In this document: positions 31,532 through 39,580 of the stretch, in pieces
How positions within the stretch are numbered: position 1 is the stretch's first letter
Layout of the letters: every line of letters begins with the position of its first letter
Assembly (NCBI GenBank): GCA_004297775.1
Contig: SCUE01000016.1
Location: forward strand, 1 to 41,665
Length of the DNA: 41,665 bases
Direction of reading: 5' to 3'
Source of the DNA: Chloroflexota bacterium
Lineage (GTDB): Bacteria; Chloroflexota; UBA6077; FW602-bin22
Program-made: the position numbers and the translations under genes
Notes under the pieces: generated by a model
Told to the model about the DNA's origin: nothing
What the model saw: only the letters and a program-made list of their open reading frames with translations
Database searches by the model: none

Positions 31532-31735
31532 ATGGCGACGGAACGGCGCTGCGCGAAGTGCGGCGGCAAGATGTTTTTCAGTGAGGACGTGTACAGCGGC
31601 TACCTGCACTGCCTTCAATGCGGATCGACCCGCGAGATGCGTCCACTCGGCGCGCTCGACGAGGAACTCGAAGCGACTTTGCGCCCGCTGCGGCAGGCGA
31701 TGGGCCTCGCGCCGGAGCGTTCGTTGATTCGGTAG
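31532..31735 (+). CDS. Small zinc-ribbon protein
   Basis: 67 residues. The first half is a zinc ribbon with CAKCGG and CLQCGS spaced 18 residues apart (GKMFFSEDVYSGYLH between them). The second half is an acidic/basic helix (LDEELEATLRPLRQAMG). The ATG at 31532 is chosen because CGGAGG precedes it; the frame upstream to 31373 is open but is not gene-like. Function unknown; such mini-ribbons often bind nucleic acid or act in complexes. Confidence 0.75.
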   Translation: MATERRCAKCGGKMFFSEDVYSGYLHCLQCGSTREMRPLGALDEELEATLRPLRQAMGLAPERSLIR

Positions 31736-31800
31736 GGCGCGCCGCCAGCGCTACGAGACGTGGGGCCGGAATGCGGCACCGCTCGTGTCGCGGCGCTCGC

Positions 31801-31806
31801 TAGAAT
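31801..31806 (+). promoter_or_regulatory. -10 box at the J-domain gene
   Basis: TAGAAT ends 6 bases before GTG 31813, so transcription should begin at the start codon (leaderless). No Shine-Dalgarno or -35 is visible. Confidence 0.5.
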
Positions 31807-31812
31807 GGCACT

Positions 31813-32268
31813 GTGGCGTCGACGCGCGAGGCCGACTACTACCGCGTGCTTCAGGTCGATCCCGATGCCGAGCCGGAGGTGATCGCGGCCGCCTATCGGC
31901 GTCTGGCCGCCAAGTATCACCCGGATGTCAATCGATCGCCCGAGGCCGAGGCGCGCATGCGCGAGCTGAACGCGGCGCACGAAATCCTCTCCGACGCCGC
32001 TCGACGTCATGTCTACGATCAGTCGCGCGCGCCATCCTGGATGCCCGGTATTGGCGGCGCCATTCCCAATGCTCGGCGACGAGCTGGCTCGCCGATCCAG
32101 CAGATCGCCCGATCGGTCGCGATCATGATCGCCTGGTCGATCGGCTTCACCATCCTTGGCAAGGTCTTCGGCGGCCAGAGCGGCATGGCGATCGCCCTCA
32201 TCCTCATCCTGGCGATCGCGCTCTGGAAGGGCGACGCGATCATGCGCTACCTCGGCCGGTCGCGGTAG
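31813..32268 (+). CDS. Membrane-anchored J-domain (DnaJ-like) protein
   Basis: 151 residues. An N-terminal J domain (residues 7-70: DYYRVLQVDPDAEPEVIAAA, KYHPDVN with the HPD triad, AHEILSDAARRHVYD) is followed by a short Arg-rich linker and two predicted TM helices (about 98-118 and 122-140). There is no G/F region or zinc fingers, so it is a type III J protein. It should stimulate DnaK ATPase at the membrane; the client is unknown. The alcohol dehydrogenase gene follows after 40 bases. Confidence 0.88.
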   Translation: MASTREADYYRVLQVDPDAEPEVIAAAYRRLAAKYHPDVNRSPEAEARMRELNAAHEILSDAARRHVYDQSRAPSWMPGIGGAIPNARRRAGSPIQQIARSVAIMIAWSIGFTILGKVFGGQSGMAIALILILAIALWKGDAIMRYLGRSR

Positions 32269-32308
32269 GAATGCCGCGTTCGACTGGAATCGCGCGGTTC
32301 GGCGCGCG

Positions 32309-33457
32309 ATGAACGAACACTCAGCTCCGTACGAATTCCATCTGCCCGGTGTCCTGCGCGTCGGCGTCGGCACTCACACGCTGATCCCCGAAGAGGCGCT
32401 TCTCCTCGGACGCCGCGTCCTGGTCGTGACCGATGCGAACTGCGCCCGGATACCAGAGGTCGCCGCGACGATCGCATCGCTCCGCGAAGCGGCCGATGCC
32501 GTGTCAGTGTTTGACGCCATTCCCGGCGAGCCAACGACGCGCGAAGTCGCGAATGGGCTGGTCGCGTTTCGGGCGGCGGACGCCGAGGTGGTTGTCGGGC
32601 TCGGCGGTGGCGCCGTTCTCGATACGGCCAAGGCGATCGCGATTATGGACCAGCACGCGGGCACGATCGGCGACTACGCCGGACGAGATCGGTTCACGAC
32701 TGGCCGTCGGCCGCTCATCCTCGCGCCGACGACGGCCGGTACCGGCTCGGAGGCGACGCGCCACATCGCCATCACCGAGAGCGCGACCAACGTGAAGATG
32801 CTGATCACCGACTGGCGCCTGCTGCCCGACGTGGCAATCGTCGATCCACTCCTTGTCGCGGGATCGCCGCGCTCGGTGACCGCGTCGTCCGGCATCGACG
32901 CGATCACACATGGGATCGAGGCGTACATCAGCCGGCGCCATCAGCCGACCGCCGATCTCTTCGCGCTCGACGGCATCGAGCAACTGAATCGCGGTCTGCA
33001 AGCGGCCTGGCAGGACGGCGCGGATATTTCGGCGCGCGCCGCGACCGCGATCGGTGCGCTACACACCGGCATCGCGTTCTCGAACAGCTCGGTCGCGCTC
33101 ATCCATGGAATGTCGCGCCCGATCGGCGCCTATTTTCATATCCCGCATGGTCTGGCGAACGCGATGCTTCTTCCGACGGTAACGGCCTGGAGCCTCGAAG
33201 GCGCGCCCGCGCGGTACGCGACCGTCGCACGCGCGCTCGGCCTGACCGACGCTGGCGACATCCCCGGCTACCTCGCCCGACTCGGCGATGATATGAAAGT
33301 GCCACGCCTGCGCGACGTCGTTCCGCCGGAGCGGCTCATGGCCGTCGCCGAAAAGATGGCGCGCGACGCGATCGAGTCCGGCTCGCCGGGCAACAATCCC
33401 CGTGAGGCGTCGGTCGACGACGTCGTCCGGTTGTACGATGCGTGCGCTCGGGCGTAA
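32309..33457 (+). CDS. Iron-containing alcohol dehydrogenase family protein
   Basis: 382 residues, group III dehydrogenase fold. The NAD-binding half holds VVVGLGGGAVLDTAKAIA (GGGSxxD motif) and APTTAGTGSEATRHIAI. Metal ligands are expected in SSGIDAITHGIEAYIS (Asp, His) and SLIHGMSRPIGAYFHIPHG-like VALIHGMSRPIGAYFHIPHG (two His). It reduces or oxidises an alcohol or lactaldehyde-type substrate with NAD(P). ATG 32309 starts at the family's normal N-terminus; the longer open frame to 32156 lies within the J-domain gene and is not used. Confidence 0.9.
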   Translation: MNEHSAPYEFHLPGVLRVGVGTHTLIPEEALLLGRRVLVVTDANCARIPEVAATIASLREAADAVSVFDAIPGEPTTREVANGLVAFRAADAEVVVGLGGGAVLDTAKAIAIMDQHAGTIGDYAGRDRFTTGRRPLILAPTTAGTGSEATRHIAITESATNVKMLITDWRLLPDVAIVDPLLVAGSPRSVTASSGIDAITHGIEAYISRRHQPTADLFALDGIEQLNRGLQAAWQDGADISARAATAIGALHTGIAFSNSSVALIHGMSRPIGAYFHIPHGLANAMLLPTVTAWSLEGAPARYATVARALGLTDAGDIPGYLARLGDDMKVPRLRDVVPPERLMAVAEKMARDAIESGSPGNNPREASVDDVVRLYDACARA

Positions 33458-33519
33458 GTGCGCCCGAGCCTTGCCGCGCGAAGTCTTCCGCGATGCCCGT
33501 CGCCACGCGCGGAGATGCC

Positions 33520-34785
33520 TCAACCACGCCGAGGAATGCCACTCCGTCCAGAATTGTGATGAGCTTGTCTCGGCGAAGTCGGAGTGATGCCCGGTGAACG
33601 GTCCTGCCCGAGAGGTTGGCTTTCTCGACTGACGAGAACAAGCATCCCCATGAGGGCGTAGAGGATGGCAGATCCCTGCAAGAGTATTCCTGGACCAGTC
33701 CACACTGTGGCCACGCTAGCCGTGCCGATGCCAGCGAACATCGCCACGCTCCCCGTAAGCCCGATCAGGCCGAAAGCGCGCCCCCGATATTCGCCGGACA
33801 CCGCGGACTGAATCCGCGTCTGGAACGTTATGAACGTCGTGGTGATTGGTGCGCCGGAGAGGCCCAGCAGCAGAACGACCGCCGGCACTGAGGTCTGCCC
33901 GAACGCGACGAACAGGATCCCGCCGACCAGCAGTAATGCTACGCCGAGGGTCGCATTCAACGGAAGTCGCGAACCCAACGCTCCAAGAGCGATGGCGGCG
34001 CAGATGCCACCAACGGCCTGGGCGGAAGACACGACGCCGAAATCCATGGCGTTGCCCTGGAGCGTGTCGCGCACGAATACGATCAGTAAGACGTTGCCAA
34101 TGCCATAACTGAGGCTGACCGCCGCGTTGACCGCGAGAAGCATGATCAGGGGTCGGTGTCGCGAGAATTGGCGAAGGCCGTCGATGTGCTCCATCCATAG
34201 CAATCGCCATCCGGCAACAACGGGACGCGGCCTCGGGTCAACTGATGCCGCCCGCGGCCGATGTCGAATCAGCGCAACGCATACGGCGGAGACCAGAAAG
34301 GTGGCGATGTCAACGGAAACCACGCTGCCGAGCCCGTAGATCGTGAGCAGGACCCCGCCGACGGCTGGAGCCACCAGCCGGGTGACGGCGCCGATCAGCG
34401 CATCCAAAGAGTTGGCGCCAACCAGGGCGTCACGCGGCACGACATCGGGTATCAGAGCGCTTCGCGCTGGCGTGAAGAATTGCGCGCACAGGGAGAGCAA
34501 GAACGCGACGGCGTACACCGGCACGGACCAACCGGTGCTTGGAACCATCAGCAAGATGAGCAATATGGCCGCTCGTGCGAGGTTGCAGCCGATCATCGTC
34601 CAACGTCGATCCCATCGGTCCACCAATGTGCCGGCCAGCGAGCCGAAGAATGCCGGTGGGACAACCTGGGCGATTAGCATCAGCCCGGTTGCCACGGGGG
34701 AGCCGGTTTCCTGATACACGAAGAAGGGGAGGATTGCGAAGAGCACCCAGTCACCGATCGTGGAGAGCAGTGACCCCAGCCACAA
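33520..34785 (-). CDS. MFS transporter, 5' end apparently frameshifted
   Basis: 421 residues from TTG 34785, with 10-12 hydrophobic helices and the MFS signature loop after TM2 (GTLVDRWDRRWTMIG). This matches macrolide-exporter-like (MefA/EntS) permeases. The frame upstream of 34785 still encodes the family's N-terminus (RILLALRQRDFALLWLGS) but has no ATG/GTG/TTG before an in-frame TGA. A strong Shine-Dalgarno with ATG exists at 34889 (GGAGG eight bases before), two bases out of phase. An indel near the CCCCGAAAA run at 34829-34837 would join them. The gene is either broken, starts at a weak codon, or contains a sequence error. Confidence 0.8.
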   Translation of the reverse strand: MWLGSLLSTIGDWVLFAILPFFVYQETGSPVATGLMLIAQVVPPAFFGSLAGTLVDRWDRRWTMIGCNLARAAILLILLMVPSTGWSVPVYAVAFLLSLCAQFFTPARSALIPDVVPRDALVGANSLDALIGAVTRLVAPAVGGVLLTIYGLGSVVSVDIATFLVSAVCVALIRHRPRAASVDPRPRPVVAGWRLLWMEHIDGLRQFSRHRPLIMLLAVNAAVSLSYGIGNVLLIVFVRDTLQGNAMDFGVVSSAQAVGGICAAIALGALGSRLPLNATLGVALLLVGGILFVAFGQTSVPAVVLLLGLSGAPITTTFITFQTRIQSAVSGEYRGRAFGLIGLTGSVAMFAGIGTASVATVWTGPGILLQGSAILYALMGMLVLVSRESQPLGQDRSPGITPTSPRQAHHNSGRSGIPRRG

Positions 34786-35021
34786 CAGGGCGAAGTCCCG
34801 CTGGCGAAGGGCTAGAAGGATGCGATCCGCCCCGAAAACGCCTGAATGGTTGAGGACCGCGGCTCAGAGGGTGAGACGATTCGTACCATCAGCGCTACCT
34901 CCGCGAACCACCGCCAGCGTATCACGTCAGATGACACAGCAGATGACTGGCGAAGCACACAAGAATTAGCCGACAGTTCACAAAGCCGGCCAAAGGAATA
35001 TCGATGGCGCGGCGAACCGCC

Positions 35022-35432
35022 TCAGTCGATCAGGGCGACCCCCATGCGCATCGCGGCTCCACGCATCGCCAGGTCGTCAGTCGCGAGCGGAGCAGCCAAA
35101 CGCGCGGCCAATTCGAGGTACGCGGCATCGTATGTGGTCAGCCGATGGTCGCGGGCGATTTGGAGGATCGGTCCAGTCGCGCGGCCAAACGGCGTCGACT
35201 CAACTTCGATCGGAAGCCGATTCACCAGATCCATGAATTGGGCTACCTCGCTGGAAGTTAGGCGCGCGTTCCTTTCGCCATACCGCAACGCGTTGGCAAC
35301 CTCCAGCGGCCAAATTGCCGGCACAATCGCGGACTCTTCATCGATCCGATCCAGAACTCGGGTCGCCCGCGAGTTGACCTCATCTCGGAAACACCACGAC
35401 ATCGCGACCGAGGCGTCGAGGACAAATGGCAT
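35022..35432 (-). CDS. vapC: VapC-type PIN-domain toxin
   Basis: 136 residues. All four acidic active-site positions are visible: Asp in FVLDASVAMSW, Glu in WPLEVANAL, Asp in TTYDAAYLELA and Asp in LATDDLAMR. VapC proteins are Mg-dependent RNases that cut tRNA or rRNA. ATG 35432 overlaps the antitoxin stop by one base (TAATG), so they are coupled; the longer upstream frame lies in the antitoxin gene. It looks intact, unlike the two other toxin modules in the window. Confidence 0.92.
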   Translation of the reverse strand: MPFVLDASVAMSWCFRDEVNSRATRVLDRIDEESAIVPAIWPLEVANALRYGERNARLTSSEVAQFMDLVNRLPIEVESTPFGRATGPILQIARDHRLTTYDAAYLELAARLAAPLATDDLAMRGAAMRMGVALID

Positions 35433-35674
35433 TAGTATCGCCGACCATCCTCGATCATCTCCTTGTTTGTCACGCCCTCCAACGTGCGGCCTCGACCGAA
35501 CGCCTTGAGCGCTTCGATCACTTCTCGCCGCGTCATGGATTGTGGTTCCTCCGCCGGCACGAGCTTGGCGACCGGAACACCGTGACGCGTGATCGTGACA
35601 ACCTCGCCGTTGGAGACATCGTCCAGCAGGCGAGCCAGATGGGTCTTGGCCTCGTACGCGCCGACCGTCTTCAT
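35432..35674 (-). CDS. vapB: Phd/YefM-type antitoxin (VapB)
   Basis: 80 residues. Classic Phd N-terminus: VGAYEAKTHLARLLDDVSNG, EVVTITRHGVPVAKLVP. The disordered C-terminus (VTNKEMIEDGRRY) would wrap the toxin. It binds VapC and represses the shared promoter. Repeated motifs for this lie just upstream. Confidence 0.92.
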   Translation of the reverse strand: MKTVGAYEAKTHLARLLDDVSNGEVVTITRHGVPVAKLVPAEEPQSMTRREVIEALKAFGRGRTLEGVTNKEMIEDGRRY

Positions 35675-35687
35675 GGAGAACCCCTAC

Positions 35688-35708
35688 GACCAGTCTAAGA
35701 CCAGTGTA
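35688..35708 (-). promoter_or_regulatory. vapBC promoter/operator
   Basis: On the minus strand TACACT (35708-35703) can serve as -10. ACTGGTC occurs twice (plus-strand GACCAGT at 35688-35694 and 35699-35705) with an 11-base period, one DNA turn, and the copy nearer the box overlaps it. This is the layout of an autoregulatory operator. Confidence 0.5.
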
Positions 35709-35754
35709 GCGCACTACTATCAGGCGCGCGCGGTTGGGAGACGCGATCGCGCGC

Positions 35755-37152
35755 CTATTGAATCGGTATCCTCACCGTCGCCTTCGTGCCGCGTCCGGGA
35801 GCGCTGTCCAGCGAAATCGTGCCGTCGTGCTGTTCGGCGATCCAGCGCGCGATCGGCAAGCCCAGGCCGGTGCCGCCGGCATCTCGGCCGCGCGCTGGGT
35901 CGGCTCGGTAGAAGCGATCGAAGACGTGAGGCAGGTCGGCCGCGGCGATTCCCACGCCGGTGTCCATCACCGTGATCGTTGCATCACCCCCTTCCCGGCG
36001 GACCGAAAGCGCGACGCGCCCATCGCTCGGCGTGTACTTGAAGGCGTTGTCGAGCAGAATCACGATCAGTTGCTTCAGACGGTCGGAATCCCCGAGAACG
36101 GTGATCGCCTGTGTATCACCGACCGCCAGTGCGTGACCGCGCGCAAGGTGTCGGGCGTCACTCGCGGCCTCGCGCGCGACGCGCTCGAGTTCGACCGGAA
36201 CCTTTCGCACCGTGACGCCGGCGTCCGCGCGCGCCAGCGCCAGGAGATCCGCCACAAGCCGCGAAAGGCGTTGAGCTTCGCGGCTCGCCTCGGCGATCGC
36301 GTCGGCGCGCTCGTTGGCCGGCATGCGTGGATACCGTTCGAGCAGTTCCAGGTTTGCCTGGATGGCCGTCAGAGGTGCACGCAGTTCGTGCGACGCGTCG
36401 CCCACGAAGCGCTGCTCGGCACGGTAGGCGTGCTCCAGCGACGCGAGCATCTCATTGAATGTCACGGCCAGACGACCGAGTTCGTCATTCTCCGCCCCGA
36501 TCGGCACGCGCTGATCGAATCCGCGCGCGACGGCGATGTGACGCGCGGTGGCAGTCAGTATGGCCACCGGCCTGAGCGCGCGCTGCGCCAGCATCCATCC
36601 AGCCAGAAGCGTCACCACGGTCGCGGCCGCGACGAGCCCAACGACGAGCTTTCGAAACTCCGTGATCGACGCGTCCAGATGATCCAGTGGCGCCAGAGCG
36701 ACGAGGCGGCGTCCGTTGGCCATCGGGGCGACGTAGGCGCGCCATCGACGCTCCGCCGTCTCGACGACGCCCAGGACTCCGCCCCGGAGGTCGACCTCGA
36801 CGAACGGCGGCGCATAGACCGCGATCGGGTCCGGAACGGCCGGCCGCGAGCTAATCGAGCCAGGCGCGATGACGGGCGCCATCGCCGCGTCGCGCGATTC
36901 AGATTCGATCGCGTCATCCGGACCGTGGATTCGGACGACCGGGGCCGGTCCCGTGACCATTAGGCTGCCGGCCGGAGCGCCGCGTCCGCGGTCGTACTCC
37001 TCGATGGCGTGCCACGTCGAGGGCACGAGTGCCGCGTCGAGATCGTCGTAATGGCCGCGAGTGTGCGCCGCGTACATCACCGTGGTGACCGTTAAGACGA
37101 TGAGTCCGGTCAGAGCTCCATACCAGAGTGCCAGACGCAGTCGCAGCGGCAC
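35755..37152 (-). CDS. Sensor histidine kinase of the copper-linked two-component system
   Basis: 465 residues from GTG 37152, two bases after the regulator's stop. TM1 at about 7-27 (LALWYGALTGLIVLTVTTVM), a ~140-residue sensor with several His and acidic residues, TM2 (VVGLVAAATVVTLLAGWML), HAMP, HisKA with phospho-His in VGDASHELRAPLTAIQ, then HATPase with ILLDNAFKYTPSDG, VMDTGVGIAAADL and GGTGLGLPIARWIAEQ. It resembles the CusS/QseC subgroup. Position beside copper genes suggests metal sensing, by inference. Confidence 0.92.
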   Translation of the reverse strand: MPLRLRLALWYGALTGLIVLTVTTVMYAAHTRGHYDDLDAALVPSTWHAIEEYDRGRGAPAGSLMVTGPAPVVRIHGPDDAIESESRDAAMAPVIAPGSISSRPAVPDPIAVYAPPFVEVDLRGGVLGVVETAERRWRAYVAPMANGRRLVALAPLDHLDASITEFRKLVVGLVAAATVVTLLAGWMLAQRALRPVAILTATARHIAVARGFDQRVPIGAENDELGRLAVTFNEMLASLEHAYRAEQRFVGDASHELRAPLTAIQANLELLERYPRMPANERADAIAEASREAQRLSRLVADLLALARADAGVTVRKVPVELERVAREAASDARHLARGHALAVGDTQAITVLGDSDRLKQLIVILLDNAFKYTPSDGRVALSVRREGGDATITVMDTGVGIAAADLPHVFDRFYRADPARGRDAGGTGLGLPIARWIAEQHDGTISLDSAPGRGTKATVRIPIQ

Positions 37153-37154
37153 GT

Positions 37155-37829
37155 TTACGCCTCGCGCAGGATGTATCCGGCTCCCCGCAAGGTGTGGATC
37201 AAGCGAGGCTCGCCGGCGCTTTCCAGCTTCTGGCGAAGCTGCATTACGTACACCTCGACGATGTTCGCGTTGCCGCCAAAGTCGTAGCCCCACACGCGTT
37301 CCAGGATCTGATCCTTGGACAGCACCTGGCGAGGATGCTCGACGAACGCGCGAAGCAAATCGTATTCGAGTCCCGTGAGTTCGATCTCGCGCCCTCCACG
37401 GGCAGCCCGACGTTCGGCTGGATCAATCCGGAGATCGGCGAAGCTAAGAATCGCAGGCCGGTTCGCGTCGCGCCGACGTAGGCAGACTCGTAGCCGCGCG
37501 ACGAGGACGTCGAACGTAAATGGCTTGACGACGTAGTCGTCGGCTCCCGTGTCGAGGCCGGCGACCTGATCCGCCGGAGCGTCGCGTGCCGTCAGCAGCA
37601 GAACTGGTAGCGTCGCGTCGGCCGCGCGCATTCGCCGCAGGACTTCGAGGCCACCGATTCCCGGCATCATGACATCGAGGATGACCGCGTCCGGCGTCCA
37701 ATCGCGCGCGAGGGTCAGTCCCTCCTCGCCGGAATGCGCCGTGTCGACGACGAAGCCTTCGTACGAAAGCCCTCGCTTCAGGACGCTCGTGACCGCGGGA
37801 TCGTCGTCAATCACCAGGATGCGATGCAT
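37155..37829 (-). CDS. OmpR-family response regulator
   Basis: 224 residues. Receiver with ILVIDDDPAV, phospho-acceptor AVILDVMMPGIGG, LLLTARDAP and YVVKPFTFDV; a winged helix in the last ~95 residues (LTGLEYDLLRAFVEHP, VEVYVMQLRQKLE). ATG 37829 follows GAGGTCAAG; another ATG-like start 15 bases upstream is less likely. 99 bases separate it from the CcdA-like gene, with a TTGACA at 37917-37912 (minus strand) that could be a -35 but without a good -10. Confidence 0.93.
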   Translation of the reverse strand: MHRILVIDDDPAVTSVLKRGLSYEGFVVDTAHSGEEGLTLARDWTPDAVILDVMMPGIGGLEVLRRMRAADATLPVLLLTARDAPADQVAGLDTGADDYVVKPFTFDVLVARLRVCLRRRDANRPAILSFADLRIDPAERRAARGGREIELTGLEYDLLRAFVEHPRQVLSKDQILERVWGYDFGGNANIVEVYVMQLRQKLESAGEPRLIHTLRGAGYILREA

Positions 37830-37928
37830 CTTGACCTCGCGCACCTTTCGGGTGACGCTGGAAAGTCGAACGCGCGGGCATATGGTCGTTGTCGCGCGCG
37901 GCCCGGGAGCGTGTCAATCGTCCCAACA

Positions 37929-38642
37929 TCAGAGTGTGACAAGGAGAGAGAGCCCGAGCGCCACGGAAAGCGCGGCCAGACCGAACTTGACCGCCTGACG
38001 GTGATGCAATTGCCAACGCGCGATCAGGTTCAGCGTTGGCCGAGATCCCGCGATTCCCAGCAACGCCACGAGCGGTAGCACGATGATGATGTTGTACAGC
38101 GCCAGGTACGCGACGCCGACGGCATACGTCGCGGTCGTCGTGAGAAGCCCGATGACGGCAAGATAGATCGCGCCAGAGCAAGGTACCGTGCACAGTCCAA
38201 TGAGGACGCCGGCGGCGAACACCGCCGGCATGCTCGTTCGCTCCGTCAGCCTGCGCAGTCGGTGGTGTACCGCCGCCGGCACGGTCAGGCGCGAGCCCCA
38301 CTCGGGCACGAGGGCTTCCTGTAGGGCGAGCACGCCCAGGATGATCGCGCCAAGCGCGGCCGCGCGCCCAATCCAGTGCGTTTGACCGAGCGCCGTCGCG
38401 AATGTCAGCGCGCCGAGGCCGAGACCAAGGTACGTCACGAAGATACCGGCGATGTAGAACGCGCCCATCCGCCAGAGCATCGCCCTTCCGCCGATGGACT
38501 GGAGACTGGTCCGCTCCGCGAGGACGAGCGTCGTCGCGACAAATGTCAGGAGCACCGCGAACGCGCACGGATTGACGCTGTCGATCAGCGCCGATGTCAC
38601 CACGATCGGCAGGGTGAGATCGGTCGCGATCGACGTGCCCAC
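37929..38642 (-). CDS. CcdA/DsbD-type thiol electron transporter
   Basis: 237 residues, six predicted TM helices. The two redox cysteines of CcdA-like proteins are present: DSVNPCAFAVLLTFV (TM1) and GLCTVPCSGAIYLAVIG (TM4), the latter with an extra Cys three residues earlier. It moves reducing equivalents across the membrane, for example to keep cupredoxin or haem thiols reduced. GTG 38642 is two bases after the cupredoxin stop, so they are coupled, and a partner relationship with that cysteine-rich cupredoxin is likely. Confidence 0.88.
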   Translation of the reverse strand: MGTSIATDLTLPIVVTSALIDSVNPCAFAVLLTFVATTLVLAERTSLQSIGGRAMLWRMGAFYIAGIFVTYLGLGLGALTFATALGQTHWIGRAAALGAIILGVLALQEALVPEWGSRLTVPAAVHHRLRRLTERTSMPAVFAAGVLIGLCTVPCSGAIYLAVIGLLTTTATYAVGVAYLALYNIIIVLPLVALLGIAGSRPTLNLIARWQLHHRQAVKFGLAALSVALGLSLLVTL

Positions 38643-38644
38643 GA

Positions 38645-39073
38645 TCAGACGATCCGCAAGACGCCTTGCATCGAGGGATTCTCCTTGCCGCCGCAGCAGA
38701 TGTCGCAGTAGAAGGGATACTCGCCTGGATCGACAGCCGGGAGGTCCACGACGGCGCGCCCACGGGGCGCGACCCGGCCGTCGATAGCCAGAGCCGGAAT
38801 CGCGAGCTGGTGCCAACCGCCGCCATCGGTGTGGAACGCGCTATCCGGATTGACGAGCTCAACACGCGTAGGTCGGCCGGACGCCACGGTAATCGTGCGC
38901 GGCGAGAATCCACCCATCGAGATTTCGACGGTCGCATCCGAGGACCCCAACGCGACGCCGCCTCGGAACGCCAGCGTCCCAGCGAGCACGATCACTACCG
39001 TGGCCGTCACGAGAAACAGGCCGATGCGAAGCCGCTTGCTTGCGCGCAGGGCTGGTTGTGAGGATCTCTTCAT
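38645..39073 (-). CDS. Membrane-anchored CuA-like cupredoxin
   Basis: 142 residues. N-terminal TM anchor (about 15-37: IGLFLVTATVVIVLAGTLAF), then a cupredoxin barrel. Likely copper ligands are His in GGGWHQLAI and the C-terminal cluster FYCDICCGGKENPSM. This mirrors the CuA motif C-x3-C-x3-H-x2-M of cytochrome oxidase subunit II, but has Glu (or Lys) where CuA has His, a third Cys, and one more residue before Met. It probably binds copper as carrier or electron-transfer protein outside the membrane. ATG 39073 overlaps the HMA-like stop (TGATG). Confidence 0.85.
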   Translation of the reverse strand: MKRSSQPALRASKRLRIGLFLVTATVVIVLAGTLAFRGGVALGSSDATVEISMGGFSPRTITVASGRPTRVELVNPDSAFHTDGGGWHQLAIPALAIDGRVAPRGRAVVDLPAVDPGEYPFYCDICCGGKENPSMQGVLRIV

Positions 39074-39330
39074 CAGCGCAACTCTGGCTCTCCCGCGCGG
39101 AGACCAACGTCGCAAATCGTTTTCGAAAGGGACGTCGGATCGGTCACAGTCGGGTCATATTCGACGTAGGCCATTTCCGTCGCCGGACTCACGAATGCGT
39201 GCACGACGCCCCGCGAACGAGACAGGCATCGTTGCACGAGAGGCGCCTCGGTCGCGCCGCACGTGAAGCCGAAGATCGGGAACACGACGCGAGTCGTCGC
39301 CCTCCGGCCATCTGCTAAGTGACTGCGCAT
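39073..39330 (-). CDS. HMA-like small protein with a single metal cysteine
   Basis: 85 residues. The fold pattern is that of heavy-metal-associated domains: VVFPIFGFTCGATEAPLVQ, then RCLSRSRGVVHAFVSPATE and MAYVEYDPTVTDPTSL. The usual MTCxxC loop reads FTCGATEAP, so the second cysteine is missing; a further Cys lies at RCL and one near the C-terminus. It may be a modified copper chaperone. It is coupled to the cupredoxin gene. Confidence 0.75.
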   Translation of the reverse strand: MRSHLADGRRATTRVVFPIFGFTCGATEAPLVQRCLSRSRGVVHAFVSPATEMAYVEYDPTVTDPTSLSKTICDVGLRAGEPELR

Positions 39331-39350
39331 TGCGGTTCTCCCAAGGTGGT

Positions 39351-39569
39351 TCAGCGGCGAGAACGGGCGCGCACGAATGGGATGACGATCGGCATCAACA
39401 CGATCAACACCAGCAGGCCGACCCAGAACGCGCCCGCGACGATAACTGTCGGACCCGCTCGGCCCGACGCCGCCGCCGCGAGGGCGAAAAGTCCGGCGGA
39501 TAGCAGTGCAAGTGGAACGTAGACGAGCGCCGCCACGAATCCCGCATCGAACGATTTCCTATCGACCAC
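39351..39569 (-). CDS. Small two-helix membrane protein
   Basis: 72 residues, GTG start with AGGAGA upstream. Two hydrophobic helices (about 10-33 and 41-65) separated by a short polar loop, ending in a basic tail. It sits 11 bases after the copper ATPase and 20 before the HMA-like gene. Family unknown; perhaps an accessory subunit. Confidence 0.65.
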   Translation of the reverse strand: MVDRKSFDAGFVAALVYVPLALLSAGLFALAAAASGRAGPTVIVAGAFWVGLLVLIVLMPIVIPFVRARSRR

Positions 39570-39580
39570 GGTCCACTCTC

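Noticed and set aside
35734..36963. A 409-codon plus-strand frame opposite the histidine kinase
   Set aside because: Product of GC-rich third positions; the kinase motifs on the minus strand explain the sequence.
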